The notes: generated by a model not told the origin, from the sequence alone. DNA of 64,000 nt from Oscillospiraceae bacterium (GCA_022799035.1 JAAWNQ010000006.1:1-64000), one strand, 5' to 3'; counted from the stretch's first letter, positions 26,212 to 35,497 are shown. Program-made: numbers and translations.

Positions 26212-27039
26212 TTCTTTGGCGCAGATACGGTTCACATGGAGGATGAGATAGAGCTTTTCCTCCTCGGAGAGCTCGGCTCCCCATTTTTCCTTGATATGGG
26301 TCGAAATTTTTTCCACACAGTCGGAGATGTGGGGAAATTCCTCCCGGAGGCTGCCGTAGAGGCGAAGGTTCTCGCTGTCGATGGCGGTCTGCCGGTGGAT
26401 CCGCTGAAAGAGATATTGAAGATGGGTGGCGTAGCGGGAGAAGTTGAAGGAGTCCCGGTCCACCAGGATGTGAAAATAGCTCTCCACCAGTTCGGTCACA
26501 TCCTCCAGCATGTCGGCCACCTTGGCCGCCTCGTCCTGGTCCTCCTTCTTCTCCGTCACGGCTCTGGCGTTGACCAGGTTCAGGGCGATGCCCACCGCCT
26601 CGTCGCTTTGGAGGCCCACCTGGAACTCCTTGCGAAGCCGCTCCACCGCGTAGGCACCCAGACGGTACTCCATGGGGTACATCTGCTTCACATCGTAGGC
26701 CAGGGGCATCCCCACGTGAAGCTGCTTCTTGGTGCGCTCAATGGCGAAGGAGATGTGGTCGGCCAGAAGGAGCACCGCGTTGGGGCTTAAGGGATAGGGC
26801 AGTTCGTTGGAGGCAATGTCGATGATGCCGGCGGAGAACATGACCACCTGGGCAGGCAGGTCCCGCATCACGTTCTGGCCGCTGCTGTCAATGTCATAGA
26901 AGGTGCGCTCCACCTCATGGAGCTTCACCTCCCGGGGCAGGGTCCCGAAGCCCACGCCCTTGCCCATGATGACCACTTCCCGGCCCACGCTGTCCAGGCC
27001 CACCACCACATTGTTGTTCAGTCTCCGAATCGCCTGCAC
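26203..27039 (-). CDS. licT: LicT/BglG-type transcriptional antiterminator
   Basis: 278 aa from GTG 27039 (GGAGGCGGGACCT upstream). The RNA-binding CAT domain is at 1-55 (AIRRLNNNVVVGLD, IMGKGVGFG), PRD1 at about 65-170 with LLADHISFAIER, and PRD2 to the end with LYLILHVNRI. The BglG family is regulated by phosphorylation of PRD histidines by the PTS; unphosphorylated by EIIB it binds RAT RNA and prevents termination. It heads the beta-glucoside operon and two RAT-like sites precede it, so it probably controls itself. Confidence 0.93.
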   Translation of the reverse strand: MQAIRRLNNNVVVGLDSVGREVVIMGKGVGFGTLPREVKLHEVERTFYDIDSSGQNVMRDLPAQVVMFSAGIIDIASNELPYPLSPNAVLLLADHISFAIERTKKQLHVGMPLAYDVKQMYPMEYRLGAYAVERLRKEFQVGLQSDEAVGIALNLVNARAVTEKKEDQDEAAKVADMLEDVTELVESYFHILVDRDSFNFSRYATHLQYLFQRIHRQTAIDSENLRLYGSLREEFPHISDCVEKISTHIKEKWGAELSEEEKLYLILHVNRICAKEGM

Positions 27040-27099
27040 AGGTCCCGCCTCCTTCTCTATTCTCTTTTTTGATCTTTTTTGGCTCGAAAAGCTGTCCTT

Positions 27100-27269
27100 A
27101 ACGACAAAAAAACTCCCCAAAAAGGCGCAGGACGGCAGGGCTGCCATCTTGGTCATGCCTCGGAGAGTAACATTCCAGATCCTATTACATTGTACCGGAC
27201 GGTCATGCCCGCTATGGCGGTAACATTCCATCTGGTAGTTAGTGTACAATTAAATCCCCTTGTTGTCAA
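27100..27269 (-). promoter_or_regulatory. Promoter, two RAT sites and terminator of the beta-glucoside operon
   Basis: On minus: TTGACA (27269-27264), 17 bp, TACACT (27246-27241). RAT1 is 27229-27201 (GGAATGTTACC...GGGCATGACC) and RAT2 27176-27151 (GGAATGTTACT...AGGCATGACC). RAT2 overlaps a terminator-like structure in which AGGC and GGCAG pair with downstream CTGCC and GCCT, followed by TTTTT (27121-27117) and TTTTTTT (27112-27106). This fits antitermination by the adjacent LicT-like protein. Confidence 0.8.
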
Positions 27270-27331
27270 TTACATATTTCATCCAAAATTTCCCGCCCTA
27301 TTTTGGTGGTTTTTACGGTATTCCTCCTTGG

Positions 27332-27366
27332 AAAAAGGCGTGGTACCGAGTACCACGCCTTTCTGC
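27332..27366 (-). terminator. Terminator of the amino-acid transport operon
   Basis: AGGCGTGGTA / TACCACGCCT (27336-27345 / 27351-27360), followed on minus by TTTTT. Confidence 0.8.
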
Positions 27367-27373
27367 TTCTCTT

Positions 27374-28819
27374 TTAATCGGGGACCACCGGCACCGCGTC
27401 GGCGGGGGTGGGGCAGGTGTAGCCCTCGGCGGTGGCCTTCTCAAACTCCTGCCGGGCTTTCGCCAGCAGGTCGGGCTTTTCCAGCAGGTCGATGGCTCCC
27501 AGGGCCATGACCTTGCCGGCGTGGAGGACCGCCTTGTGGGCCACGGTGGTGGCTCCCACAGATACGTTCTGCCAGCTGTGGCCGGGAGCCCCGTTGGCAA
27601 AGACCGCCACGTGGACCTGGGCGGTGGGGGTGAGCCAGCTCACGTCCCCCACGTCGGTGGAGCCGGGTTCAAAGGCCTCCCCCTGGTAGAGGGGCAGAAG
27701 GAAATCGTTGATCCCGTGGCCGCTTTGGGCCCGGAGGGCCTTCACCTGCTCGGCGATGGCGGGGTCGTTCTTGGCCCCGGTGCCGGGGAGGGCGGTGTCG
27801 CCGCCGGGGTAGGTCTTGCTGAGGGCGTCCATGAAGGCGTACTCCTCGTCAGTGTAGGAGGGGACCCCCAGGGCCTGGAAATTCTCATACAGGATGGTCT
27901 CCAGCGTGTGGTTGGGCACCGTGTCGGCCAGACCGTCGATGAACTTCTTTTCAAAGGTAGTGCCTGTCATAAGGGCGGCCCCCTGGGCGATGTCGTCCAC
28001 CCGCTTCTGGAGCTCCACAGCCTCGGCCACCCGGTTGGAGCGGACCATATAGAGAACGCTGGCCTTGGGCTGGACCACGTTGGGGCTTCTCCCGCCGCCG
28101 TCGGTGATGGCATAGTGGATCCGGGCCTTGGAGGACATGTGCTCCCGGAGGAACTGGACCCCGACGTTCATCAGCTCCACCCCGTCCAGGGCGCTGCGGC
28201 CCTTCTCCGGGTCGCCGGCGGCGTGGGAGGCGATACCGTGGAAGGTGTACTGGGTCTGGATGCAGGAGTTGGAGGAGCCGGTCTCGATCTCGTTGGCGTC
28301 GGAGGGATGCCAGGTGATGGCGGCGTCCAGGGTCTTCCACAGGCCGTTCCGGGCCATAAAGGCCTTGGCGGCGCCCCCCTCCTCCCCGGGGCAGCCGTAG
28401 AGGGTCACGGTGCCGGGGGTGTGGGTCTGTTCCAGATAGGCCTTCAGGCCGATGATGGCCGCCAGGGAGCCGGCGCCCAGCATACTGTGGCCGCAGCCGT
28501 GGCCGCAGCCATTGGGGACCAGCTCGTCATGCTCTGTCTTTCCCGCCCTCTGAGAGAGTCCAGAGAGGGCGTCGTACTCGGCCAGGATACCGATGTGGGG
28601 CCTCCCGCTTCCAAAGGAGGCTGCGAAGGCGGTGGGGATATTGCAGATCCCCCGCTCCACGGTGAAGCCCTCCTGGGTGAGGACCTCACAAAATTTATCC
28701 GCCGACTTGAACTCCATGAGGGAGAGCTCGGCATACTCCCAGATAGCGTCGGAAACTTCGGCGATCAGAGGGGCCTTGGCGTCGATAGCGTCAACGGCGG
28801 CTTGCTTATTTTTATCCAT
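27374..28819 (-). CDS. M20-family amidohydrolase (AbgB-like)
   Basis: 481 aa from ATG 28819. Metal-ligand motifs are NGCGHGCGHSMLG, LYGCPGEEGGAAK and the later GHSWQNVSVGATTVAHKAV typical of the AbgB subgroup, which cleaves p-aminobenzoyl-glutamate. The dimerisation domain lies in the middle (YTFHGIASHAAGDPEKGRSALD). As the last gene of an amino-acid ABC operon it probably hydrolyses an imported N-acyl or aryl-amide amino acid. True substrate unknown. Confidence 0.88.
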   Translation of the reverse strand: MDKNKQAAVDAIDAKAPLIAEVSDAIWEYAELSLMEFKSADKFCEVLTQEGFTVERGICNIPTAFAASFGSGRPHIGILAEYDALSGLSQRAGKTEHDELVPNGCGHGCGHSMLGAGSLAAIIGLKAYLEQTHTPGTVTLYGCPGEEGGAAKAFMARNGLWKTLDAAITWHPSDANEIETGSSNSCIQTQYTFHGIASHAAGDPEKGRSALDGVELMNVGVQFLREHMSSKARIHYAITDGGGRSPNVVQPKASVLYMVRSNRVAEAVELQKRVDDIAQGAALMTGTTFEKKFIDGLADTVPNHTLETILYENFQALGVPSYTDEEYAFMDALSKTYPGGDTALPGTGAKNDPAIAEQVKALRAQSGHGINDFLLPLYQGEAFEPGSTDVGDVSWLTPTAQVHVAVFANGAPGHSWQNVSVGATTVAHKAVLHAGKVMALGAIDLLEKPDLLAKARQEFEKATAEGYTCPTPADAVPVVPD

Positions 28820-28859
28820 GGAAAACGACCTCGCTTTCAAGGGAATTTTTGTCCTTTCC

Positions 28860-29651
28860 TTACAGGACCTTGCTGAGGAAATCCTTCAGCCGGGGATGCT
28901 GGGGCCGCTCGAAGATGTCGGCGGGGGCTCCCTCCTCCAGGAGCTTGCCGCCGTCCATGAAGAGGACCCGGTTGCCCACTTCCCGGGCAAAGCCCATCTC
29001 GTGGGTCACCACCACCATGGTCATGCCCTCGTGGGCCAGGCCCTTCATGACCTCCAGCACCTCCCCCACCATCTCGGGGTCCAGGGCGGAGGTGGGCTCG
29101 TCAAAGAGCATCACGTCGGGCTCCATGCACAGAGCCCGGACGATGGCCACCCGCTGCTTCTGTCCGCCGGAGAGCTGGATGGGATAGGCTCCCGCCCGGT
29201 CCTTCAGGCCCACCCGGTCCAGAAGGGCCAGGGCCTTCTCCTCCGCCTCCCCCTTGTCCATGCCCTTGACCTTGATGGGGGCCAGGGTCATGTTGTCCAG
29301 GATGGTCATGTGGGGAAAGAGGTTGAAGTGCTGGAACACCATGCCCATCTTCTGGCGGTGCTGGTCGATGTCCACCTTGACGGTAACGGCGCGGCCGGTG
29401 GAGGGATCCACCTTGGTATACTTCTTCTTGGTGATATCCACCCCCTCAAAGAGGATGGAGCCGGCGGTGGGGTCCTCCAGCAGGTTCAGGGACCGGAGGA
29501 AGGTGGACTTTCCCGAGCCGGAGGGGCCGATGACCACCACCACGTCCCCCTTGTTGATATCCACAGTGACACCGTCCAGGGCCTTGATGGCTCCCCGGTT
29601 GTAGTATTTTTTCAGGTCCTTGACCTCTATGATCTTACCGGACGTCGCCAC
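28860..29651 (-). CDS. Polar amino acid ABC transporter ATP-binding protein (GlnQ-like)
   Basis: 263 aa from GTG 29651, with GAGGAGG at proper spacing and a 17-nt overlap with the permease gene. Walker A is GPSGSGKST, the signature [11 protein letters not shown], and Walker [14 protein letters not shown]. An insertion of about 25 residues lies between Walker A and the Q-loop ([20 protein letters not shown]) relative to typical GlnQ proteins. It powers the permease encoded upstream. Confidence 0.92.
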   Translation of the reverse strand: MATSGKIIEVKDLKKYYNRGAIKALDGVTVDINKGDVVVVIGPSGSGKSTFLRSLNLLEDPTAGSILFEGVDITKKKYTKVDPSTGRAVTVKVDIDQHRQKMGMVFQHFNLFPHMTILDNMTLAPIKVKGMDKGEAEEKALALLDRVGLKDRAGAYPIQLSGGQKQRVAIVRALCMEPDVMLFDEPTSALDPEMVGEVLEVMKGLAHEGMTMVVVTHEMGFAREVGNRVLFMDGGKLLEEGAPADIFERPQHPRLKDFLSKVL

Positions 29652-30456
29652 GGCGCATCCTCCTCTCCACATAGGCGATTAGCTTGCTGGCTGGGAAGCA
29701 CAGACAGAAGTAGATGCCCGCCGCCACAAGCAGGGGCTCCATGATGATGTAGGCGGCTCCCTTCACTGCGTTGACGGCGGCCATGATGTCCTGGACGCCC
29801 ACGGTGTAAGCCACGGCGGACTCCTTGATGATGACCACGAACTCGTTGGCGATGGCAGGGAGAATGTTTTTCAGGGCCTGGGGCAATATGATATACCGCA
29901 GGTTTTGGGTCTGGCGGAGACCCAGGCTTCTGGCGGCCTCGGTCTGGCCCCCGTCCACCGACTGGAGGCCGGAGCGGATGATCTCGCACAGATAGGCCGC
30001 CGAGTTCAGGCCCAGGGTGATGGCACCAGGGACAAAGCGGTCAAAGGCGATAAAGCCCAGGATCTTGAACCGGGGCAGGGTGAACAGGGCGCCAAAAATC
30101 CCGTAATAGATGATCCAAAGCTGAACGATAACGGGGGTGGAGCGGATGATCTCCACATAGGCGGTAGCCAGAAACCCGATGGGGTTGAACCGGCCCATGT
30201 GGTAGAGAAAGCCGCTGTCCAGCTTGTTTCCCTCCCTGTCATACTCAAAAAAGCCGAAGACCTTGGGAAAGGCGTGGGAGAGCATGAGGAAGGGCCGAAA
30301 GTTGCTCATCCGGAGGATCGCCAGCACCAGGGCCAGCACAAAACCGATGACCACGGTGAAGAAGGCCAGGAGGATGGTGATGGCCAGACCCTCCTGAAAC
30401 ATCTTCATATAGGGTAAGATCAGGGAGAAGTTTTCTATCTTAATGAAATTTTCCAT
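29635..30456 (-). CDS. Polar amino acid ABC transporter permease
   Basis: 273 aa from ATG 30456 with GAAAGGAG upstream. HisM/GlnP-family permease: about five membrane helices and the EAA loop [24 protein letters not shown] segment of about 40 residues between helix 1 and the [14 protein letters not shown] motif contains [17 protein letters not shown] and is an insert relative to the family norm. It would form a homodimeric channel with the ATPase encoded next. Confidence 0.92.
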   Translation of the reverse strand: MENFIKIENFSLILPYMKMFQEGLAITILLAFFTVVIGFVLALVLAILRMSNFRPFLMLSHAFPKVFGFFEYDREGNKLDSGFLYHMGRFNPIGFLATAYVEIIRSTPVIVQLWIIYYGIFGALFTLPRFKILGFIAFDRFVPGAITLGLNSAAYLCEIIRSGLQSVDGGQTEAARSLGLRQTQNLRYIILPQALKNILPAIANEFVVIIKESAVAYTVGVQDIMAAVNAVKGAAYIIMEPLLVAAGIYFCLCFPASKLIAYVERRMRRGDVR

Positions 30457-30547
30457 AGGGGTTCTCCTTTCATTTCCGGTCCAAACAGGCCGATTCCTCT
30501 CCGGGAGAGCCGGGGAGGAATCGGAAAAGCCGCTTATTGTCCGGGGC

Positions 30548-31504
30548 TTACCCCTGCACGTTGCCGCTCTCGTCCAGCAGGCCCTCATAGACGCTGCCGC
30601 TGGCCTGCTCGTTGGCTGTGGCCACAAAGCTGTCCATGCTGCCGTCATCCAAAGCGGCCTTGATGGCCAGGTTCACCGCCGCCAGCAGGGCGGGGTTCTC
30701 CTTCTGTACGCCGATGGAGGAGCCGGCCACGTCATAGGGAACTTCCAGCGCGATGTAAAGCTCCGGGTAGTTCTTGGCGTAGCTTTCCGCCACCACAGTC
30801 TCGATGTAAGCGCCGTCCATCTTGCCGGCCAGCAGCTCGGCGATGATGTCGGTGACCTTGCTGAGCTGGATGATGTCGGCGTTGGGGCTGTTCTCATTGG
30901 CCAAGGAGGCTTGGATAGAGCCGATCTGGGCGCCGATCTGATACTCCGGGTTGTTGGTGGCGGCAAGGTCGGGGAACTGGTCCTTGTTGCCCTCCAAGCA
31001 GACAAAGGACTGTCCGCCCAGATAATAAATGTCGGAGAAATCCATAATGCCCATCCGGTCCGGGTCGGGGCTGAGGCCAGCCATGCCCAGGTCCACGCTC
31101 TTGGTCTGGAGCTCCATCAATACGCCGTCAAAGTCGATGGGCACCATCTCCAGCTCCAGGCCCAGATAGTCGGCCACATAGCCCGCCAAGGCCACATCAA
31201 AGCCCGCCAGGGTCGGGTTACCCGAGTCATCGATGGCATAGAACTCATAGGGGGCGAAGTCGGGACTGGTGGCTACGGTGAGCTTGCCCTGGGTAACGGT
31301 CTGGAGCAGGGGCTTCAGCTCCTCGATGGTCATATCCCCATAGGAATTCGGGGCGGGGGTGGCCTCCGGCGCGGCGCTTTCGGCTGTGGGGGCCTTGGAC
31401 TCGGGACCGGGGGTGGGATCGGCAGGGCCGCCGCAGGCGGTCAGCAGAGACAGGCTCATGGCGGCCGCCAGGGCCAGAGCGGAGATCTTCTTCCAATTTT
31501 TCAT
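30548..31504 (-). CDS. Amino acid ABC transporter binding lipoprotein, paralogue 1
   Basis: 318 aa. A lipoprotein signal ends in LLTACGG, with the lipidated Cys near residue 24. A Pro/Ala/Glu linker follows, then an SBP family-3 domain (LTVATSPDFAPYEFYAID, VDLGMAGLSPDPDRMGIMDFSD, AELLAGKMDGAYIE). It captures a polar amino acid or related compound outside the cell. The downstream neighbour in the operon is the permease. It is a close paralogue of the next upstream gene and has its own promoter. Confidence 0.92.
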   Translation of the reverse strand: MKNWKKISALALAAAMSLSLLTACGGPADPTPGPESKAPTAESAAPEATPAPNSYGDMTIEELKPLLQTVTQGKLTVATSPDFAPYEFYAIDDSGNPTLAGFDVALAGYVADYLGLELEMVPIDFDGVLMELQTKSVDLGMAGLSPDPDRMGIMDFSDIYYLGGQSFVCLEGNKDQFPDLAATNNPEYQIGAQIGSIQASLANENSPNADIIQLSKVTDIIAELLAGKMDGAYIETVVAESYAKNYPELYIALEVPYDVAGSSIGVQKENPALLAAVNLAIKAALDDGSMDSFVATANEQASGSVYEGLLDESGNVQG

Positions 31505-31538
31505 TTCTACGTACTCCCTTTCCTTTTCGGTGTGGATA

Positions 31539-31567
31539 ATTATACACATATATCATTCAATATGCAA
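31539..31567 (-). promoter_or_regulatory. Promoter of binding-protein gene 1
   Basis: TTGCAT (31567-31562), 17 bp, TATAAT (31544-31539) on minus, embedded in TGTATAATTATCCACA. The same arrangement precedes the paralogous gene. Confidence 0.75.
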
Positions 31568-31678
31568 GAGGTTTTTCCAGAGCAAACTGCACAAAATATA
31601 TTGTCGCATCCGGCTTTGAGTATGTGTGCCCCATTCCCACCGGCTGGAGCTTTGGATGCATATTCTGCATTTTCTGGC

Positions 31679-32620
31679 TTACTGGACCTTTCCTTCCCCG
31701 TCCAGCAGACCCTCATAGGTCTCTCCCGCGGCCAGGGCCTTGGCCTCCTCCCGGTACTGGTCCATCTTGCCGCTGTCCACCGCATCGGTGATGGCCATAT
31801 TCACCGCCGCCAGCAGGGCCGGATTGTCCTTCACCACACCGGCGCAGGTACCGCTGTCCAGGCCGCTGTCCACGTCCAGGGCCACATAGAGCTCGGGATA
31901 CTGCTTGGCGTACGCCTCAGCCACCTCGGTGGCGATATAGGCGCCGTCCAGCTTGCCCGCCAGCAGCTCGGCGATAATGTCGGTGACCTTGCTGAGCTGG
32001 ATCAACTCCGCGTTGGGACTGTTGGTCTGGGCGATCCCCACCTGGATGGAGGCCACCTGAGCGCCGAAGCTGTACTCCGCTTTGTTGGTGGCGGTAATAT
32101 CGGGAAACAGGTCCTTGTTGCTCTGGACACAGACGAAGGACTGGGCGTCCCCATCGTACTCCACTGTGAAATCCATGGAATTGGCCCGCTCCGGAGTGGC
32201 GGCGAAGCTGGCTACCCCCATGTCCACGCTCTTGGTCTGGAGCTCCATGATGACGCCGTCAAAGTCCACCGCCACCATCTCCAGCTCCAGGCCAAGGTAG
32301 TCGGCCACGTGCTGGGCCAGGGCCACGTCATGACCGGCCAGGGTGGGCGTGCCGTCATCCCCGATGGCGTAAAATTCCGCGGGGGCGAAGTCGGGACTGG
32401 TGGCTACGGTGAGCTTGCCCTCCTGCACCGTCTGGAGCAGAGGCTTCAGCTCCTCCAGGGTCATCTCGCTGTAATCCTTTTCCGCCGCCGGGCTGGGGGC
32501 CGCGCTGTTCTCAGGGGCGGGGGTCTCTACGCTTCGTCCGCCGCAGGCGGTAAGAAGGGAAAGGCTCATGACGCCAACCAGGGTCAGGGCCAGAAATTTT
32601 TTTGAGGTCGGATGTTTCAT
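31679..32620 (-). CDS. Amino acid ABC transporter binding lipoprotein, paralogue 2
   Basis: 313 aa from ATG 32620 with GGAAAAGGAG upstream. The lipobox is LLTACGG. The SBP family-3 domain parallels paralogue 1 along its length (LEELKPLLQTV, LTVATSPDFAPAEFYAIG, ELLAGKLDGAYIA), but differs at likely ligand positions (FAATPERANSMDFTVEYDGDAQ against LSPDPDRMGIMDFSDIYYLG). Two receptors probably feed one permease with different ligands. It is the first gene of the cluster. Confidence 0.92.
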   Translation of the reverse strand: MKHPTSKKFLALTLVGVMSLSLLTACGGRSVETPAPENSAAPSPAAEKDYSEMTLEELKPLLQTVQEGKLTVATSPDFAPAEFYAIGDDGTPTLAGHDVALAQHVADYLGLELEMVAVDFDGVIMELQTKSVDMGVASFAATPERANSMDFTVEYDGDAQSFVCVQSNKDLFPDITATNKAEYSFGAQVASIQVGIAQTNSPNAELIQLSKVTDIIAELLAGKLDGAYIATEVAEAYAKQYPELYVALDVDSGLDSGTCAGVVKDNPALLAAVNMAITDAVDSGKMDQYREEAKALAAGETYEGLLDGEGKVQ

Positions 32621-32648
32621 AGGGAACACTCCTTTTCCTTTTGGATGT

Positions 32649-32682
32649 GTATAATTATACGTATCCAGCGAATAAAATGCAA
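32649..32682 (-). promoter_or_regulatory. Promoter of binding-protein gene 2 with 12-bp palindrome
   Basis: TTGCAT (32682-32677), 17 bp, TATAAT (32659-32654) on minus. The -10 box lies inside the perfect palindrome GTATAATTATAC (32649-32660), a possible operator. Confidence 0.75.
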
Positions 32683-32785
32683 GCCCTCTTTTGTTGTGCT
32701 TTTCCACAAAATCGCGGTTTTACCCTTGGCTCTTTTTCGCCATATCCTACATATGTGCGGTATTTCTGCCGTTCCTCCGCATATG

Positions 32786-32826
32786 CAAGAAATGTGGGCC
32801 GTCCTGGAACGGCCCACATTTCTTGT
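32786..32826 (-). terminator. Terminator-like hairpin after the cytidylate-kinase-like gene
   Basis: A 17-bp perfect stem CAAGAAATGTGGGCCGT / ACGGCCCACATTTCTTG with a 6-nt loop. The T-run is weak. A second hairpin with CATATG..GCGG / CCGCATATG follows on minus (32785-32750). Confidence 0.65.
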
Positions 32827-32840
32827 ATATATACGAATAT

Positions 32841-33443
32841 TTATGCCTTACAGAAGTCCAGGATGACCTCCACCGCCCGGTCGGGGCCGTGGAAGGAGGA
32901 GCTGACGCAGAGATCATAGTTCTCGGCGCTGTCCCACTTTCGATCCGTGTGGAAGTTATAGTAGGAGGCCCGGGTCTTATCCATCTTCCGGATCTTCTCC
33001 ACCGCCTCCTTCTCCGTGACGCCGTCCCGGCGGCAGACCCGCTGAACACGGGCGTCCCAGTCGGCGGAGACAAAGACCCGCACCAGGCCGGGCTTATCCC
33101 GGAGGATATAATCGGCGCAGCGGCCCACGATGACGCAGCTTCCCTTCTCCGCCACCGACAGCACCGCCTCCCGCTGGGCTTTCGCCGCCATCTGCTCCAC
33201 CGTGTTCCCGGGCATCCCCGGGGTCAGGTGGTGCTGGCCCATAACAAGGGAGTAGAGGAAGCTGTTGGTGGGCTTCTCATCATAGCTCTGGAGAAACTCA
33301 TGGCTCAGGCCGCTCTCCTTGGCGGCCACCGCCAAAAGCTCCTTATCATAGTAAGGGATACCCAGGGCTTCGGCCACCTTTTTGCCGATCTCCCGGCCTC
33401 CGCTGCCAAACTGACGACCAATGGTGATATAGAGTTCTGCCAT
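32841..33443 (-). CDS. Cytidylate-kinase-like protein
   Basis: 200 aa from ATG 33443 with AAAGGAGGGG upstream. The N-terminus ITIGRQFGSGGREIGKKVAEALG has the P-loop variant GSGGREIG of the cytidylate-kinase-like family common in clostridia, followed by YDKELL and later VIVGRCADYIL. It probably phosphorylates a nucleotide or similar small molecule, but family members are not the essential Cmk. Monocistronic, with its own terminator. Confidence 0.85.
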   Translation of the reverse strand: MAELYITIGRQFGSGGREIGKKVAEALGIPYYDKELLAVAAKESGLSHEFLQSYDEKPTNSFLYSLVMGQHHLTPGMPGNTVEQMAAKAQREAVLSVAEKGSCVIVGRCADYILRDKPGLVRVFVSADWDARVQRVCRRDGVTEKEAVEKIRKMDKTRASYYNFHTDRKWDSAENYDLCVSSSFHGPDRAVEVILDFCKA

Positions 33444-33584
33444 CGTAACCCCTCCTTTGGTATATTTATTATAGCACACGGGAAGGAAAAAGTAAAATGG
33501 AAAAAGCCAACGCTTTTTGCGGGCAGGTCCCGTTTACAGGTATCTGACCGCGGCAAAATGCAACACATTTTCTCCCTCCAGCCA

Positions 33585-33625
33585 GAAAAAAGGGGCCGCT
33601 TCCCGTAGGAAGCGGCCCCTTTTCT
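33585..33625. terminator. Terminator of oppA
   Basis: AGGGGCCGCTTCC / GGAAGCGGCCCCT (33591-33603 / 33608-33620), with T-runs on both sides. Confidence 0.8.
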
Positions 33626-33641
33626 TTATGCTTTGGGAAAA

Positions 33642-35429
33642 TTACTTCGTGCAGCGGTCAAAGAAGAAGTAGCCCAGGGGAGTGTAGTACATACCCTTCA
33701 CGTCGTTGTTGAGCATGTACTTCTGGGTGTAGAAGTAGATGGGGCCCAGAGCCCAATCCTGGCCCATGATGATATCCTCGGCCCGGTGCATGGCGGCCAT
33801 ACGGACGGCGGGATCAGCGGAGGACTTGGCCTCGTTGATGGCGGCGTCGTAGTCAGCATTGCTGTACTGGGCGTCGTTGTTGCCGCCGCCGGTGAGCCAC
33901 ATATCCAGGAAGGAGATGGGATCGTTATAGTCAGCGATCCAGCCGTTCCGGGCGATCTGATACTCGCCGTTCTTACGGTTCTCCAGGAAGGCAGCCCACT
34001 CCTGGTTCTCCAGCTTGACCTCCACGCCCAGAGCGGTCTGCCACTGCTGCTGCAGGGCCTCGCCGATCTTCTTGTGGTTGTCGCTGGTGTTGTAGAGGTA
34101 GGTGACGGTGGGGAAGCCCTTGCCGTCGGGATAGCCGGCGTCGGCCAGGAGCTGCTTGGCCTCCTCCACGTTCTTGGCGTACTGCTCATCGTCGGTGGCG
34201 GGAGTCCAGTAGTCGCCGCCCTCGGTACGGAAGTCGCCGTCCTTGCCAGCCACGCCGGAGGGCACAAAGCCGGAGGCGGGCACCTGACCGGTCTGGGTCA
34301 CATTCTCCACGATATACTGGGCGTCAATGGCCAGAGTGAAGGCCTTACGGACGCGCCAATCATCAAAGGGAGCCTTCTCCACGTTGTAGCAGACGTAGTA
34401 GGTGCCGATGTAGGGCACGATCCGCAGGTCGCCGCTGGAGAGCAGGGAGGGGATCTCGTCCACGGGCATATCCTCGATGAAGTCCAGCTCGCCGGAGTTG
34501 AAGCCGGTGAGCATGGCGTTGTTGTCGTCCATCAGCTTGAAGGTCAGGGTATCGGGGCCCAGCTTGTCATAGTCATAGTAGTTCTCGTTCTTAGCCATGA
34601 CGATCTGGCTGTTGTGGTCCCACTGGGTCAGGGTGTAAGCGCCGTTGGACAGGTAGGTCTCCACATTGTGGGTCCAGCCGTCGGGATCGGCGGAGACGAC
34701 GTCCTCCCGCACAGGGAAGGTGGCGGGGAAGGCACAGACTTCCAGGAAGTAGGGGCAGTCGTAGGTCAGGGTGACCACGAAGGTGCTGTCGTCGGGAGCC
34801 TCAACACCCAGGGTGGTGGGGTCGGCATACTCCTTGATGACAGGGTTGCCATCCTCGTCCAGGACCACCTTGCCGTCGGCGTCGGTCTCAGGGATGCCGC
34901 CGTTGATCTCGGCGTAGCCCTTGACCATGTCGATCATGTAGCAGTAGTCGGCGGCGGTCTCAGGGGTAGCCAGACGCTGCCAGGAGTACACGAAGTCGCC
35001 GGCAGTCACAGGCTTGCCGTCGGACCACTTGGCGTCGGAGCGGATCTTGAAGGTGTAGGTGACGGTACCGTCCTCATTGACCACCTTCTCGGGCTCGCCA
35101 TCGGCCTGGCCGGGGACCAGCTCAGCCAGGTTGCAGTCCTGGACGCCGTCCACCAGCTCGCCGGAGTCGGCCCAGCGGTACAGGCCCTCGAACAGGTGGC
35201 CGATCATGATGGCGCCGTCCACAGCGGAGTTCAGGGCGGGGTCGATGGTCTGGGGCTCAGAGGCGATGTTGATGTTCAGGTTGAACAGGCCATCGTTGGC
35301 GGTCGGAGTCTCGACCGCCTGACTCTCCGTAGGAGCCGGGGTGGATGTCTCGGTGGTATCGCCACCGCAGGCTGCCAGCAGGCCCAGCACCATGGCGGAA
35401 GCCAGCGCAAGAGAAACGATCTTCTTCAT
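33642..35429 (-). CDS. oppA: Oligopeptide ABC transporter binding lipoprotein
   Basis: 595 aa. Lipobox LLAACGG with Cys near 21, then a Thr/Pro/Glu linker. The SBP family-5 domain begins near 50 (NINIASEPQTIDPALNSA), with the family signature GLYRWADSGELVDGV and DAKWSDGKPVTAGDFVYSWQR. It binds peptides outside the cell for OppBCDF. The gene follows oppF but has its own promoter and a leader with two hairpins, which would let it be made in excess over the transporter. Confidence 0.93.
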   Translation of the reverse strand: MKKIVSLALASAMVLGLLAACGGDTTETSTPAPTESQAVETPTANDGLFNLNINIASEPQTIDPALNSAVDGAIMIGHLFEGLYRWADSGELVDGVQDCNLAELVPGQADGEPEKVVNEDGTVTYTFKIRSDAKWSDGKPVTAGDFVYSWQRLATPETAADYCYMIDMVKGYAEINGGIPETDADGKVVLDEDGNPVIKEYADPTTLGVEAPDDSTFVVTLTYDCPYFLEVCAFPATFPVREDVVSADPDGWTHNVETYLSNGAYTLTQWDHNSQIVMAKNENYYDYDKLGPDTLTFKLMDDNNAMLTGFNSGELDFIEDMPVDEIPSLLSSGDLRIVPYIGTYYVCYNVEKAPFDDWRVRKAFTLAIDAQYIVENVTQTGQVPASGFVPSGVAGKDGDFRTEGGDYWTPATDDEQYAKNVEEAKQLLADAGYPDGKGFPTVTYLYNTSDNHKKIGEALQQQWQTALGVEVKLENQEWAAFLENRKNGEYQIARNGWIADYNDPISFLDMWLTGGGNNDAQYSNADYDAAINEAKSSADPAVRMAAMHRAEDIIMGQDWALGPIYFYTQKYMLNNDVKGMYYTPLGYFFFDRCTK

Positions 35430-35497
35430 GGTATTCTTTCCTCCAATTTAAATTTGTATCTTCATGCCCGCAGAGGGCCTTGATACCGAAAGGAACT

